A stretch of 45,079 nt of DNA from Acidobacteriota bacterium (GCA_022820545.1 JAJEFG010000020.1:1-45079); one strand, 5' to 3'; numbered from the stretch's first letter, positions 23,343 through 32,267 are shown. Made by a program: numbers and translations. Notes: generated from the letters alone by a model not told the origin.

Positions 23343-24731
23343 ATGGCCCACCAGACAAGAAAGTCCCGACTTCTCCCCGCCCTCGTCGCCGGCGTCCTTA
23401 CCGCCGGGCTTGCGGCCGAGACGGTCGCCCAGGACCGCCTCACCATGGCGCTGACGGGCGATTCGATCATCACCCGCAAACTGAGCGTCTACGAGGAGCC
23501 CGAGTTCCTGGCGATGATCGATCTCCTGCGGGGCGCCGACCTGGCATTCACCAACGTGGAGGTCCTCTTCCACGACTGGGAGTCCTATCCCATGAGTTCG
23601 AGCGGCGGGACCTACATGCGCGCCCAGCCGGAACTCGTGCAGGAGTTCGTGTGGGCCGGAATCGACATCGGGTCGCTGGCCAACAACCACTCCGGGGACT
23701 ACGGGCCGCCCGCGATGCTGCTCACCGAGAAGTACATCCGGGAAGCGGGCATCGTCGCCGCGGGCATCGGACGCAGCCTCGCCGAGGCGCGGGAGGCCAA
23801 GTTCATCGAGACGAAGGACGGCCGGGTCGCGGTGATCTCGCTGGCCTCGACCTATCCCGACCATTCGGTGGCCGGGAAGTCGCGCGACGACATCCCGCCG
23901 CGTCCCGGGCTCAATCCCCTCCGCTTCCGCACCACCTACGAGGTCACCCGGGACCAGCTCGAGGGCGTCCGCGCCACCATGCGCGACCTCAAGATGAACC
24001 CGCCCGCGTCCGGGGACAGCCTGAACTTCCTCCGCAACCGGTTCGAACTCGCGGACGCCCCCGGCGTGCGCACCGAACCGCACCCCGAGGACATGGCGGA
24101 GATCGCCATGATCGTGAGCAACGCGCGGCGCCAGGCCGACCACGTGATGGTGACGATCCATGCCCACGAAGGCGCCCCGGGGCCCAACAGCCGCATGGAG
24201 CCCGCGGAGTTCCTCGTGACGTTCGCGCGGGCGATGGTGGATGCCGGCGCCTCCGTATTCGTGGGACACGGGCCGCACGCGCTGCGCGCCATCGAGATCT
24301 ACAAGGGCGCGCCGATCCTCTACAGCCTCGGCGACTTCATCTTCCAGAACGAGACGCTGCAGCGGCTGCCGTACGAGAACTACTACCGGCTCGGGCTCGA
24401 CGAGAGCGACGGCCTCGCGGACTTCAACGAGGCCCGCTACAACAACGACACCACCGGGTTCCCGGCGATCCCCGAGATCTGGGAGGCGGTCATCGCGGTA
24501 CCCGAGTGGAGCGGGCAGCAACTCGTCGAGTTGACGCTCCACCCGATCACCCTCGGGTTCGGGCAGCCCCGGCACGTGCGCGGCCGGCCGATGTTCGCCG
24601 AGGGCGAACTCGCCGACAAGATCCTGCAGGACCTGGTGCGGCTCTCGGAGCCCTACGGCACGGCGTTCGAGATCGAGGACGGCGTGGCGCGGGTGGTGCT
24701 GCCGATGGAAACGACGGACGCACAGCAGTAA
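23343..24731 (+). CDS. CapA/PgsA-family metallophosphatase-fold protein, exported
   Basis: A 462-residue protein of the CapA family (calcineurin-like fold), named for poly-gamma-glutamate capsule synthesis although most members have other, unknown roles. Motifs in order are LTGDSIITR, FTNVEVLFHDWES, DIGSLANNHSGDYG, MVTIHAHEG, VFVGHGPHALRAIEIYKG and ILYSLGDFIF. All are expected metal or active-site blocks of the family. An N-terminal signal or anchor (about residues 8-30, ending AETVAQ) places it outside the cytoplasm. The ATG at 23343 follows a GGAGG. The next gene begins with the base after its stop codon, so the two are cotranscribed and likely coupled. No PgsB/PgsC capsule synthase genes are nearby, which argues against a capsule locus. 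Confidence 0.88.
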   Translation: MAHQTRKSRLLPALVAGVLTAGLAAETVAQDRLTMALTGDSIITRKLSVYEEPEFLAMIDLLRGADLAFTNVEVLFHDWESYPMSSSGGTYMRAQPELVQEFVWAGIDIGSLANNHSGDYGPPAMLLTEKYIREAGIVAAGIGRSLAEAREAKFIETKDGRVAVISLASTYPDHSVAGKSRDDIPPRPGLNPLRFRTTYEVTRDQLEGVRATMRDLKMNPPASGDSLNFLRNRFELADAPGVRTEPHPEDMAEIAMIVSNARRQADHVMVTIHAHEGAPGPNSRMEPAEFLVTFARAMVDAGASVFVGHGPHALRAIEIYKGAPILYSLGDFIFQNETLQRLPYENYYRLGLDESDGLADFNEARYNNDTTGFPAIPEIWEAVIAVPEWSGQQLVELTLHPITLGFGQPRHVRGRPMFAEGELADKILQDLVRLSEPYGTAFEIEDGVARVVLPMETTDAQQ

Positions 24732-25841
24732 GTGACCGTTCCCGGCGTGCGGCGAGGACGCTGCCGGAGACGCCATCCGCTCCGGGCAGCGCTGGCGGCG
24801 CTCTGCCTCGCCGCGCCGGCGCTCACCGTCGGCCCCGCCGCGGCGCAGGGTGAGGACCCGCTCCGGATCGACCTCCACTCGCATCCGTCGCGCTTCCACC
24901 GGGCGAACGTGCCCCGGATCAGCGACGAGGAGATCGCCCGCTACCTGGACCGCGGCATGGACGCGGTGGTCGCCACCATCAGCACCGACACTCCCTACCG
25001 CGGCGGCTACGTGCTGCGCGACGGCACCCGGATCGAGAGCGGGAACCGGCGGCCGGACCCCGCGGAACCCTGGGAATACACGCTCGACCGCTTCGAGCGG
25101 TTGACCCGCACCGTCGCCGAGGGCAACGCCGTCTTCGTGCGGACTCCGGCGGAAGCGCGGAAGGCCCGGGCCGACGGGGCCCTCGCGATCCTGCCTGCGG
25201 TCGAAGGCGCCGACTCGCTCGAGGGCAGGATCGAGCGGCTCCACGAACTGCACCGGATGGGCCTCGCCCTCGCGCAGCTCGTCCACTTCCGTCCCAACGG
25301 GATCGGCCACATCCAGACCTGGCCCTACACCCCCGGCGGGCTGACCGAGTTCGGGCGCGAGGTCGTGCGTGAGTGCAACCGGCTGGGCATCGTCATCGAT
25401 CTCGCCCACGCCAATCCCGAGACGATCCGGGACACGCTGGAACTGTCGACCGCTCCGGTGATCTTCAGCCACACCGGCGCCTTCGCCCTCGGTGCGGCCG
25501 ACCGGAACCTGCGCGATCCGGAGATCCTGGCGATCGCCGAGGACGGCGGCGTGATCGGGATCTGGCCGAACGGCAGTCAGGTTTTCACCGTGTCCGACAT
25601 GGCCCGGCACATCCGCTACGTCACGGACCTCGGCGGGATGGGCGCGGCGGGGATCGGCAGCGACCTGAGGGGAATGTCGGCCTACAGCGAGGGGTTCGGC
25701 GACGAGGCCAACTTCGAGGCCATCGCCGAGGCCCTCGCCGAAGCCGGCTTCGACTCCGACGACGTCGAGGCGATCCTCGGCGGCAACTTCGAGCGGGTAT
25801 GGGAGGCGGTCACCGCCCACCTGCCCGCGGACGAACCATAG
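24732..25841 (+). CDS. Exported M19-family membrane dipeptidase (renal dipeptidase-like)
   Basis: A 369-residue zinc dipeptidase of the amidohydrolase superfamily; characterised relatives cleave dipeptides including L,D-dipeptides. A basic lead plus a signal (LRAALAALCLAAPALTVGPA region) predict export. Motifs are IDLHSHPSR for the first metal pair, LPAVEGADSLEG with the bridging Glu, VIDLAHANPETI, APVIFSHTGAFAL and AGIGSDLRG. The usual HxD opening reads DLHSH here. GTG at 24732 immediately follows the CapA stop (TAAGTG), so translation is probably coupled. It precedes the serine hydrolase gene by 10 bp. The set suggests breakdown of peptides or peptidoglycan fragments outside the cytoplasm; the exact substrate is not known. 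Confidence 0.9.
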   Translation: MTVPGVRRGRCRRRHPLRAALAALCLAAPALTVGPAAAQGEDPLRIDLHSHPSRFHRANVPRISDEEIARYLDRGMDAVVATISTDTPYRGGYVLRDGTRIESGNRRPDPAEPWEYTLDRFERLTRTVAEGNAVFVRTPAEARKARADGALAILPAVEGADSLEGRIERLHELHRMGLALAQLVHFRPNGIGHIQTWPYTPGGLTEFGREVVRECNRLGIVIDLAHANPETIRDTLELSTAPVIFSHTGAFALGAADRNLRDPEILAIAEDGGVIGIWPNGSQVFTVSDMARHIRYVTDLGGMGAAGIGSDLRGMSAYSEGFGDEANFEAIAEALAEAGFDSDDVEAILGGNFERVWEAVTAHLPADEP

Positions 25842-25851
25842 GGGGCAAGCG

Positions 25852-26967
25852 ATGAACCGCCTGGCTTTCACGACCGTTGATCCGCGGCTGCCGGCCGCCC
25901 TGGCCAGCCTCGCGCTGTTCGCCGGGTGCGGCGGGTCCGAACCCGAAACGACGCTCGACGAGACCTTCGCCGCGATCGTGGCGGAAGCGCGCGACGCCGC
26001 CGGCAGTCCGGGCCTTTCCGCCGCCGTCGCCGTGAACGGGGAAATGGTCTGGAGCGGCGCTTCCGGTCTGGCCGACGTCGAGAACGGGGTCCCCGCGACC
26101 GCCGACAGCGTCTACCGGATCGCTTCCATCTCGAAACCGGTGGCCGGGGTTGCGCTCATGCAGCTCGTCGAACAGGGGGCCATCGACCTCGACGCCGAGG
26201 TGCAGACCTACTTCCCGGCCTTCCCCGAGAAGGAACACCCCGTCACCGTCCGGCACCTGATGACGCACACCTCGGGAATCCGCCACTACAACCCCGGCGA
26301 GATGGACATGAAGGACCACTTCGACACCATCGAAGGCGCCATCGAGATCTTCAAGGACGACCCGCTGCTCTTCGAGCCGGGCACGCAGTACAGCTACTCC
26401 TCCTACGCCTGGAACATCGTGGCCGGGATCGTCGAGAACGTCTCCGGGCAGAGCTTCGACGACTACATGCACGAAAACGTCTGGGGACCGGCGGGGATGG
26501 ACGCCACCTACCTGGAGCACCAGGGCGAGATCGTCCCGAACCGGGTTCGCCAGTACGTGAAGCGCGAGGACGGCGCCGGCGTCCTCAATGCCCCGTTCGC
26601 GGACCTTTCGATCAAGTGGGCCGGCGGGGGGATGATCGCGAAGGCCCCGGATCTCGTCCGCTTCGCGCTCGCGATCGACGCCGGGACGATCCTCTCGGCG
26701 GACACCCACGACCGGATGACGACGCCGCATCAGCTCGCCGACGGAACCATGAGCGAATACGCGCTGGGCTGGCGGATCGCGACGGACGAGATGGGCACCT
26801 GGGTGGCGCACTCGGGAGGCGCCACCGGCGGCTCCACCCGGCTGCTCCGCCTCCCGGAACGGGGAGTCGCCGTCGCGGTTTTCTCGAATGTCCAGAGCGC
26901 GGAGGGTCTCCCCGAGACCGCCCGGCGGCTCGCCGAGGCCGCACTGGAGCACACCGCGGCGCCCTGA
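25852..26967 (+). CDS. Serine hydrolase lipoprotein, class C beta-lactamase/DD-peptidase family
   Basis: A 371-residue penicillin-recognising-type hydrolase. A lipobox (LALFAGC, Cys near 26) predicts a lipoprotein. Catalytic motifs are S-I-S-K (nucleophile Ser92, Lys95), the tyrosine motif in QYSYSSYAWN where YxN appears as YSS, and HSGG in WVAHSGGATGGS as the third box. LMTHTSGIRHY is also characteristic. Family members include DD-carboxypeptidases, D-amino acid amidases and esterases; true beta-lactamase activity is unlikely from these motifs alone. The ATG at 25852 has a GGGGG ribosome site. It is the last gene of the four-gene exported hydrolase run, and a complete structured repeat begins 44 bp after its stop. 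Confidence 0.9.
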   Translation: MNRLAFTTVDPRLPAALASLALFAGCGGSEPETTLDETFAAIVAEARDAAGSPGLSAAVAVNGEMVWSGASGLADVENGVPATADSVYRIASISKPVAGVALMQLVEQGAIDLDAEVQTYFPAFPEKEHPVTVRHLMTHTSGIRHYNPGEMDMKDHFDTIEGAIEIFKDDPLLFEPGTQYSYSSYAWNIVAGIVENVSGQSFDDYMHENVWGPAGMDATYLEHQGEIVPNRVRQYVKREDGAGVLNAPFADLSIKWAGGGMIAKAPDLVRFALAIDAGTILSADTHDRMTTPHQLADGTMSEYALGWRIATDEMGTWVAHSGGATGGSTRLLRLPERGVAVAVFSNVQSAEGLPETARRLAEAALEHTAAP

Positions 26968-27011
26968 AGACGGCACTACGGCCTGGAACGCCGGGCAGTG
27001 ATGGCGTCGCC

Positions 27012-27213
27012 TCGGAGCGCCGGCCTCCGGCCGGCATCGCGCGGGAGCGCGAAACCCGCGCCGATGGCGCTGTTCTCCGGATGGTGGGGCCCACCTCCGG
27101 CTCGTTTCGGGCGGCGCGCAGCCGTTCCCCGTAGGGATCACGCGATGGGCATCGGCTGCGGCGTGCGTTTCGCGGCCTGCGGCCGCGATGCCGGCCGGAG
27201 GCCGGCGCTCCGA
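27012..27213 (+). repeat. Complete bipartite structured repeat, MITE/BIME-like, 202 bp
   Basis: Perfect 29-bp terminal inverted repeats occupy 27012-27040 and 27185-27213. Each contains the GCCGGCC-GGA-GGCCGGC hairpin. Inside each terminus is a further small hairpin with different sequence: TCGCGC-GGGA-GCGCGA on the left (27037-27052) and TCGCGGCC-TGC-GGCCGCGA on the right (27170-27188). The left 152 bp match the window-edge copy at 1-153 in inverted orientation. There is no open frame of interest inside and no obvious target-site duplication. The element accounts for most of the 325-bp gap between two convergent genes (26968-27292); the rest shows nothing. Confidence 0.9.
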
Positions 27214-27292
27214 ACTCAAGCCGTTCCCGCGTCTTCAGAATCTGTGGACTTCGCGCCGTCCCGCGCCCTCAGCACAACCGGCCGGCGTCAAG

Positions 27293-28024
27293 TCAGCCGA
27301 ACAGACTGGGCGGGGAACGGCCTCCGGCTTCCCGGTCATCTCCTGCCGCCAGGGGCTCTACGCAGCGCGGGTCGTCGTTCGCCGGACTGTTGACGACCGG
27401 GTTCACCCGGAAAGCGGTCATCGCCTCGGGCGGATAGGGGCCGAGCGGTATCTCCCCGCCGCCGAGCCAGCGGTCGAAGGCGGCCGGAGGAACGATGACG
27501 GGCATGCGGTCGTGGACCTCGGCAACCACGGGGTTTGCGTCCGTCGTCAGGATGGTGAAGGTCTCGACGAGAGTTGGCGGTCCGTCTTCGGGCAGCCCGG
27601 GGGCGGCGACGCCGGGCGGCGGCCGCCATCGCTCGAAGAGGCCGGCGAGCGCGAACGGGCCGCCGTGCCGCATGCGGAAGAGCCAGGGCTGCCGGCGCCG
27701 ACCCAGCCGCTCCCACTCGAAGAATCCGTCCACCGGGACGAGGCATCTCCGGGCGCGGAAGGCGTCACGGAACGACGGCCGCACGCTGGCGGTCTCGGCG
27801 CGGGCGTTGATGAGCCGGTTTCCGACCGACGGGTCCGGGGCGCCGCTCGGGATCAGGCCCCAGCGGAGCATCCGCAGCCGGCGAATGTCTTCGTTCCGCA
27901 CCACCGCCGCCGGCTGGGTCGGGGCCACGTTGTAGCGGGGCGGAAGGTCGTCCGGGATCTCCTCCAGTTCGAAGAGTTCAGCGGTCTCCTCCCAGGAGCA
28001 GGACTGGGTGAACCGCCCGCACAC
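27293..28024 (-). CDS. yedK: SRAP/YedK-HMCES family abasic-site DNA-protein crosslink protein
   Basis: A 243-residue SRAP-domain protein. Members covalently trap abasic sites in single-stranded DNA through Cys2 and so shield them. All key residues are present: MCGRF with Cys2 exposed after Met removal, Asn73 in LINARAE, Glu103 in DGFFEW, and His171 in HDRMPVI. YNVAPTQ is a further hallmark. The length is normal apart from a short extra C-terminal tail. The start ATG at 28024 is fixed by the need for Cys at position 2. It lies 15 bp after the S9 peptidase gene and may be read from its transcript, although the functions are unrelated. Confidence 0.95.
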   Translation of the reverse strand: MCGRFTQSCSWEETAELFELEEIPDDLPPRYNVAPTQPAAVVRNEDIRRLRMLRWGLIPSGAPDPSVGNRLINARAETASVRPSFRDAFRARRCLVPVDGFFEWERLGRRRQPWLFRMRHGGPFALAGLFERWRPPPGVAAPGLPEDGPPTLVETFTILTTDANPVVAEVHDRMPVIVPPAAFDRWLGGGEIPLGPYPPEAMTAFRVNPVVNSPANDDPRCVEPLAAGDDREAGGRSPPSLFG

Positions 28025-28039
28025 TCCGGAGGCTCCGCG

Positions 28040-30109
28040 TCAGGGATTCACGCCGTCGGTAGTGGTGCGCTTTTCGCCGCTCTCCTGGCCGGGGGCCGGC
28101 TCCCAGTCGTAGTCGATCCCGCGGACGTGGCGCTCGAACCACTCGAGCTCCACGTTCACCTTGAAGAGCTGGTGGCGGAGCTCCCGGAGGCCGTGCGGCT
28201 CCCGCGGCGCGATGTAGAGGTGGGTGTCCACGCCGTTCGTCCGCAGCGCCCGGTACAGCTCCACGGACTGCGGCGGCGGCACCCTGACGTCGTTCTCGCC
28301 GACGATCACGATGGTGGGCGTCGTCACGCGGTAGATGTCCTTGAGCGGGGAGTTCCCCCAGTAGACGTCGATCGGCGCGTCCTCCTGCCACGGCGTCCCG
28401 CCGAACCAGGGCGTTCGCGGGAACCGCACGTCGCTCTGGCCGTACATCGAGATCCAGTTCACCGCCCCGGCCCCCGAGGAGGCCGCCTTGAAACGGCCGG
28501 TGTGCGTGATGATCTTGTTCGTCATGTGCCCGCCGGCGCTCCAGCCCATCTTGGCCATCCGGTCCCCGTCGGCGATCCCGCGGTCGATCAGGTAGTCCAC
28601 GCCCGCCATCACGTCGAGGTGGGCCTGGTTGAAGTAGTGGCCCACCATGTCGCGGAGGAAATCGTCGCCGTAGCCGGTGCTCCCCCGGTAGTTCGGCTTG
28701 AACACCGCGTAGCCCCGGGCCGCCAGCACCTGGACGTAGTTGCTCCAGCGGCCGAAGGAGAACTTGTCGGAGGACTGCGGCCCGCCGTGGGTCTGCACCA
28801 CCAACGGATACCGCTGTCCCTCCTGGTAGTCGAGGGGGTAGAAGAGCAGGCCCTCGACCTCGACTCCGTCTTCGCCGGTCCAGCGAACGGCTTCCTGTAC
28901 CGGCAGCGCGAAAGTCTCGTCGAGGTAGTCGAAAACGCTCGTGACCTTGACCGGATCCCCCCCTGCTGGCGGCAGGAGGTGGATGTCGCCGTTGTTCTCG
29001 CGGTTGCTGATCCCGAAGACGTGCCGTCCGGCCGCGGGGGCGAAGTTCCACCCGACGATGGTGTGGTCACCGGCCGTGAGCGGGGCGGGCTCGGGGTCGT
29101 CCACGCCCCCGTGGAAGATCTGGCTGCGGACGCCGGTGTTGCCGATGAAGTAGATCGAACCGTCCGGAGCCCAGGTCGCTCCGTTCGCCTCGTGGGGCCA
29201 ATCCTCCCAGAGCAGCCGGTGCGGCCCACCGGTGGCGGGCACGAGGAACGCGTTCCGGTTGTGGTACGTCTCGAACTCGGCGTTGGCTCCCGAAACGAAA
29301 AGAACGTGGGAACCGTCCGGGGAGAGTTGCGCCCCGCTCTCCACCACCGCGTTGTCGGTCAACTGCAGGGCGTTCCCACCACCTGCGTCCATGATCCACA
29401 CCTCACCCTCGTCGCGGTTGTCGAGCAGCGGCGTCGGGGCTCGGGAGTGGGCGATGCGCGCTCCGTCGTGCGAGAGCCGGAACTCCAGAATCGAGAAGTC
29501 CCCCCGGGTGATCCGTTCGGCATCCCGCGCCCCCACGCCGGCGGTCGGAACCCGGAAGAGGTGCCGCTGCTTGTAGTCCTCGTCGAACGCGAAGAAGTCG
29601 TCCCGGAGATCGTCCTTGCGCTTCTCCTCCGCGGTCCTGGGGTCGGGCGCCAGGAAGTAGATGTACTCGCCGTCCGGAGAGAACGCGAAAGACTGCACCG
29701 AGCTTTCGTGCTGCGTCAGTGGAGAAGCCTCCCCGCCCTGGTTCGACAGCCGATGAATCTGCTGGAACGGCCCGTCCCCCCGGCGCGCCAGGAACGCCAC
29801 CCAGTCTCCGTCCGGAGACCAGCGCGGACTGGACTCCCCGTTTTCGCCGCCCGTCAGCCGGACGTCGCCGCTGCCATCCGTCCCGATCCGGTGGATGTGC
29901 GTCGTGCGGCCGTTGTCTTCCCAATCGGTGTCGGACCGGGTGTAGAGAAGCTCGGTCCCGTCGGGAGACAGCCGGGGGCTGCCGATCTGGGGAACGTCGA
30001 TCAGTTCCACGATGGTCATGGGCCGCTTCGTTTGAGCCGCCGCGGAGGCGGCGGCCAGAACGATCAGAGCGGCGGCGGGAAGCCAGCGGAAAAAGACGGA
30101 GTCACGCAT
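28040..30109 (-). CDS. Exported S9-family prolyl oligopeptidase-type peptidase (copy 2)
   Basis: A 689-residue serine peptidase with a Sec signal (about 1-25), an N-terminal beta-propeller of PD40-type blades (RLSPDG, RWSPDG, AFSPDG, QLSPDG, TWAPDG) and a C-terminal alpha/beta hydrolase domain. The catalytic triad is Ser524 in MGWSAGG, Asp607 in GENDVRV and His639 in REPHG. Family members are dipeptidyl peptidases, acylaminoacyl peptidases and similar, acting on short peptides. It aligns with the upstream gene (30144-32204) over its whole length without any gap, at about three-quarters identity by eye, so the two arose by tandem duplication. GGAGG lies 9 nt before the ATG at 30109; the intergenic gap is 34 bp. 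Confidence 0.94.
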   Translation of the reverse strand: MRDSVFFRWLPAAALIVLAAASAAAQTKRPMTIVELIDVPQIGSPRLSPDGTELLYTRSDTDWEDNGRTTHIHRIGTDGSGDVRLTGGENGESSPRWSPDGDWVAFLARRGDGPFQQIHRLSNQGGEASPLTQHESSVQSFAFSPDGEYIYFLAPDPRTAEEKRKDDLRDDFFAFDEDYKQRHLFRVPTAGVGARDAERITRGDFSILEFRLSHDGARIAHSRAPTPLLDNRDEGEVWIMDAGGGNALQLTDNAVVESGAQLSPDGSHVLFVSGANAEFETYHNRNAFLVPATGGPHRLLWEDWPHEANGATWAPDGSIYFIGNTGVRSQIFHGGVDDPEPAPLTAGDHTIVGWNFAPAAGRHVFGISNRENNGDIHLLPPAGGDPVKVTSVFDYLDETFALPVQEAVRWTGEDGVEVEGLLFYPLDYQEGQRYPLVVQTHGGPQSSDKFSFGRWSNYVQVLAARGYAVFKPNYRGSTGYGDDFLRDMVGHYFNQAHLDVMAGVDYLIDRGIADGDRMAKMGWSAGGHMTNKIITHTGRFKAASSGAGAVNWISMYGQSDVRFPRTPWFGGTPWQEDAPIDVYWGNSPLKDIYRVTTPTIVIVGENDVRVPPPQSVELYRALRTNGVDTHLYIAPREPHGLRELRHQLFKVNVELEWFERHVRGIDYDWEPAPGQESGEKRTTTDGVNP

Positions 30110-30143
30110 GGGATGAATCCTCCGGCCGGAGTGTCTCGGCCGT

Positions 30144-32204
30144 TCAGGGGCTCTCTTCGTCGGTGGTGGCCGCCATGTCCTCCTCGTCGTCGCCGGGGGC
30201 GGTCTCCCACTCGTACTCGATGCCCCGGACGTGGCGCTCGAACCAGTCGATCTCCACGTTCACCTTGAAGAGTTCGTGGCGGAGTTCCCGCCAGCCGTGG
30301 GGCTCGCGCGGCGCGATGTAGAGGTGGGTGTCCACCCCGTTCGTCTTGAGCGCCCGGTAGAGCTCCACCGACTGGTTCGGGGGCACCCGGACGTCGTTCT
30401 CGCCGACAAGGACGATGGTCGGCGTCGTGACCTTGTAGATGTCCTTGAGCGGCGAGTGGCCCCAGTAGACGTCGATCGGCGCGTCCTCCTGCCAGGGGGT
30501 GCCGCCGAACCACGGCGTCCGGTAGATCCGCACGTCGCTGGTCCCGTACATCGAGATCCAGTTCACCGCGCCGGCGCCCGAAGCCGCCGCCTTGAAGCGG
30601 TCGGTGTGGGTGATGATCTTGTTGGTCATGTGGCCGCCGCCGCTCCAGCCCATCTTGGCCATCCGGTCGCCGTCCACGATCCCGAGTTCGATCAGGTGGT
30701 CCACCCCGGTCATGACGTCGAGGTGGGACTGGCGGAAGTAGTGGCCCACCATGTCGCGGAGGAAGTCGTCGCCGTAGCCGGTGCTCCCCCGGTAGTTGGG
30801 CTTGAAGACGGCCCAGCCGCGCGCGGTCAGCACCTGGACGTAGCTGCTCCAGCGGCCGAAACCGAACTTGTCGGAAGCCGCCGGCCCGCCGTGAGTCTGG
30901 ACGACCAGCGGATAGCGCTGTCCCTCCTGGTAGTCGAGGGGGTAGTAGAGGAGACCCTCCACTTCCACGCCGTCGTCGCCCGGCCAGCGGATCGCCTCCT
31001 GGACCGGCAGTTCGAAGGTCTCGGCGAGGTAGTCGAACACGCTCGTCACCTTCACCGGGTCCCCGCCGTTCGCGGGCAGCAGGTGCAGGTCGCCGCTGTT
31101 CTCGCGGTTGTTGATCCCGAAGACGTGCTGGCCGGCGGCCTCCCGGAAGTGCCAGCCGCCGAGCGAGTGGTCGCCCTCGGTCAGCGCCCGCGGCGAGTCG
31201 TCGTCCACCGCGGCGTGGAAGAGCTGGCTCCGGATGCCGGTGTTGGCGGTGAAGTAGATGGTGCCGTCGGGGGCCCAGCGCGCGCCCTGCACCTCGTGGG
31301 GCATGTCCTCGTAGAGCATCCGGTGGGGCCCTCCGGAAGCCGGGACGAGGAAGATGTTGTCGTTGAAGTAGGTCTCGAAGTCGGCGCTGGAATCCGACAG
31401 GAACATCACCTGCGAGCCGTCCGGCGAGAGCTGGGCGCCGCGTTCGGCCACGGTGTTGTCCGTGAGCTGCATGGCGTTCCCGCCGTCGGCGTCCATGAGC
31501 CAGACCTCGCCCTCGTCGCCGTTGTCCACGAGCGGGCTGGGCGCCCGGTGGTGCGCGATCTTCATGCCGTCACCCGAGAGCTGGAACCCGCGAATCGAGA
31601 AGTCGCCCTCGGTGAGCCGCTCGGCCTTCTGCGGGCCGTCGCCGTCCGCGGCCACCCGGAAGAGGTGGCGCTGCTTGTAGTTCTCGTCGAAGGCGAAGAC
31701 GTCGTCCTGGAGTCTGTCCTTTTTCTTCTCCTCCGCACTCTTCGGATCGGAAGCCAGGAAGAAGACGTGCCCGCCGTCGGGCGAGAACTGGAACGAACCC
31801 ACCGAGCTGTCGTGCTCGGTGAGCGGGGATGCCTCGCCTCCCCGGTTCCGCATGACGTAGATCTGCGTGTGCTCGTCCTCGCCGCGCTTCGCGAGGAACG
31901 CGACGCGGGTTCCGTCCGGCGACCAGCGCGGGCTGGACTCCCCGTCCTCTCCGTTCGTGAGCTGGACTTCCCCGCTCCCGTCGCTGTTGATGCGCCAGAT
32001 GTGGGTCGTGCGGCCGTTCTTCTTCCAGTCCGTGTCGGACCGGGTGTAGAGGATCTGGGTCCCGTCGGGCGACAGCCGGGGGCTGCCCACCGATGGGACG
32101 TCGATCAGGTCCACGATGGTCATCGGGCGTTTGGTCTGCGCGAGAGCGACCGAAGCGGCCAGGGGACACAGGAACAGAGTGACGAGTAAACGTTGACGGA
32201 GCAT
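30144..32204 (-). CDS. Exported S9-family prolyl oligopeptidase-type peptidase (copy 1)
   Basis: A 686-residue paralog of the next gene with the same plan: signal to about residue 22, PD40-type propeller, and hydrolase domain with Ser521 in MGWSGGG, Asp604 and His636. The propeller, which filters substrates in this family, is the more divergent half; the hydrolase core (HGGPAASDKF, KPNYRGSTGYGDDFLRDMVG) is nearly unchanged. The C terminus differs (an acidic, Asp/Glu-rich end). ATG 32204 is chosen because GGGAGG lies 6 nt upstream and the signal peptide starts there. It is the first gene of the minus-strand S9-S9-yedK run and is divergent from the SDR gene. Confidence 0.94.
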   Translation of the reverse strand: MLRQRLLVTLFLCPLAASVALAQTKRPMTIVDLIDVPSVGSPRLSPDGTQILYTRSDTDWKKNGRTTHIWRINSDGSGEVQLTNGEDGESSPRWSPDGTRVAFLAKRGEDEHTQIYVMRNRGGEASPLTEHDSSVGSFQFSPDGGHVFFLASDPKSAEEKKKDRLQDDVFAFDENYKQRHLFRVAADGDGPQKAERLTEGDFSIRGFQLSGDGMKIAHHRAPSPLVDNGDEGEVWLMDADGGNAMQLTDNTVAERGAQLSPDGSQVMFLSDSSADFETYFNDNIFLVPASGGPHRMLYEDMPHEVQGARWAPDGTIYFTANTGIRSQLFHAAVDDDSPRALTEGDHSLGGWHFREAAGQHVFGINNRENSGDLHLLPANGGDPVKVTSVFDYLAETFELPVQEAIRWPGDDGVEVEGLLYYPLDYQEGQRYPLVVQTHGGPAASDKFGFGRWSSYVQVLTARGWAVFKPNYRGSTGYGDDFLRDMVGHYFRQSHLDVMTGVDHLIELGIVDGDRMAKMGWSGGGHMTNKIITHTDRFKAAASGAGAVNWISMYGTSDVRIYRTPWFGGTPWQEDAPIDVYWGHSPLKDIYKVTTPTIVLVGENDVRVPPNQSVELYRALKTNGVDTHLYIAPREPHGWRELRHELFKVNVEIDWFERHVRGIEYEWETAPGDDEEDMAATTDEESP

Positions 32205-32267
32205 CAGGAACCTCCCGTATGGGAAAACCCCCCCATTGTCCCGCCGCGCACCGTCCTCCTTCAACCC

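Noticed and set aside
23037..25871. A 944-codon minus-strand open frame
   Set aside because: It is antisense across M20, CapA and M19 genes that all carry catalytic motifs and signals; no domain is recognisable in it.
27005..27220. Target-site duplication around the 202-bp repeat
   Set aside because: Flanking bases do not match, and none was seen around the 155-bp copy either, so classical MITE transposition is not shown.
27188..30268. A 1026-codon plus-strand open frame
   Set aside because: It runs antisense through yedK and an S9 peptidase and begins in repeat DNA.
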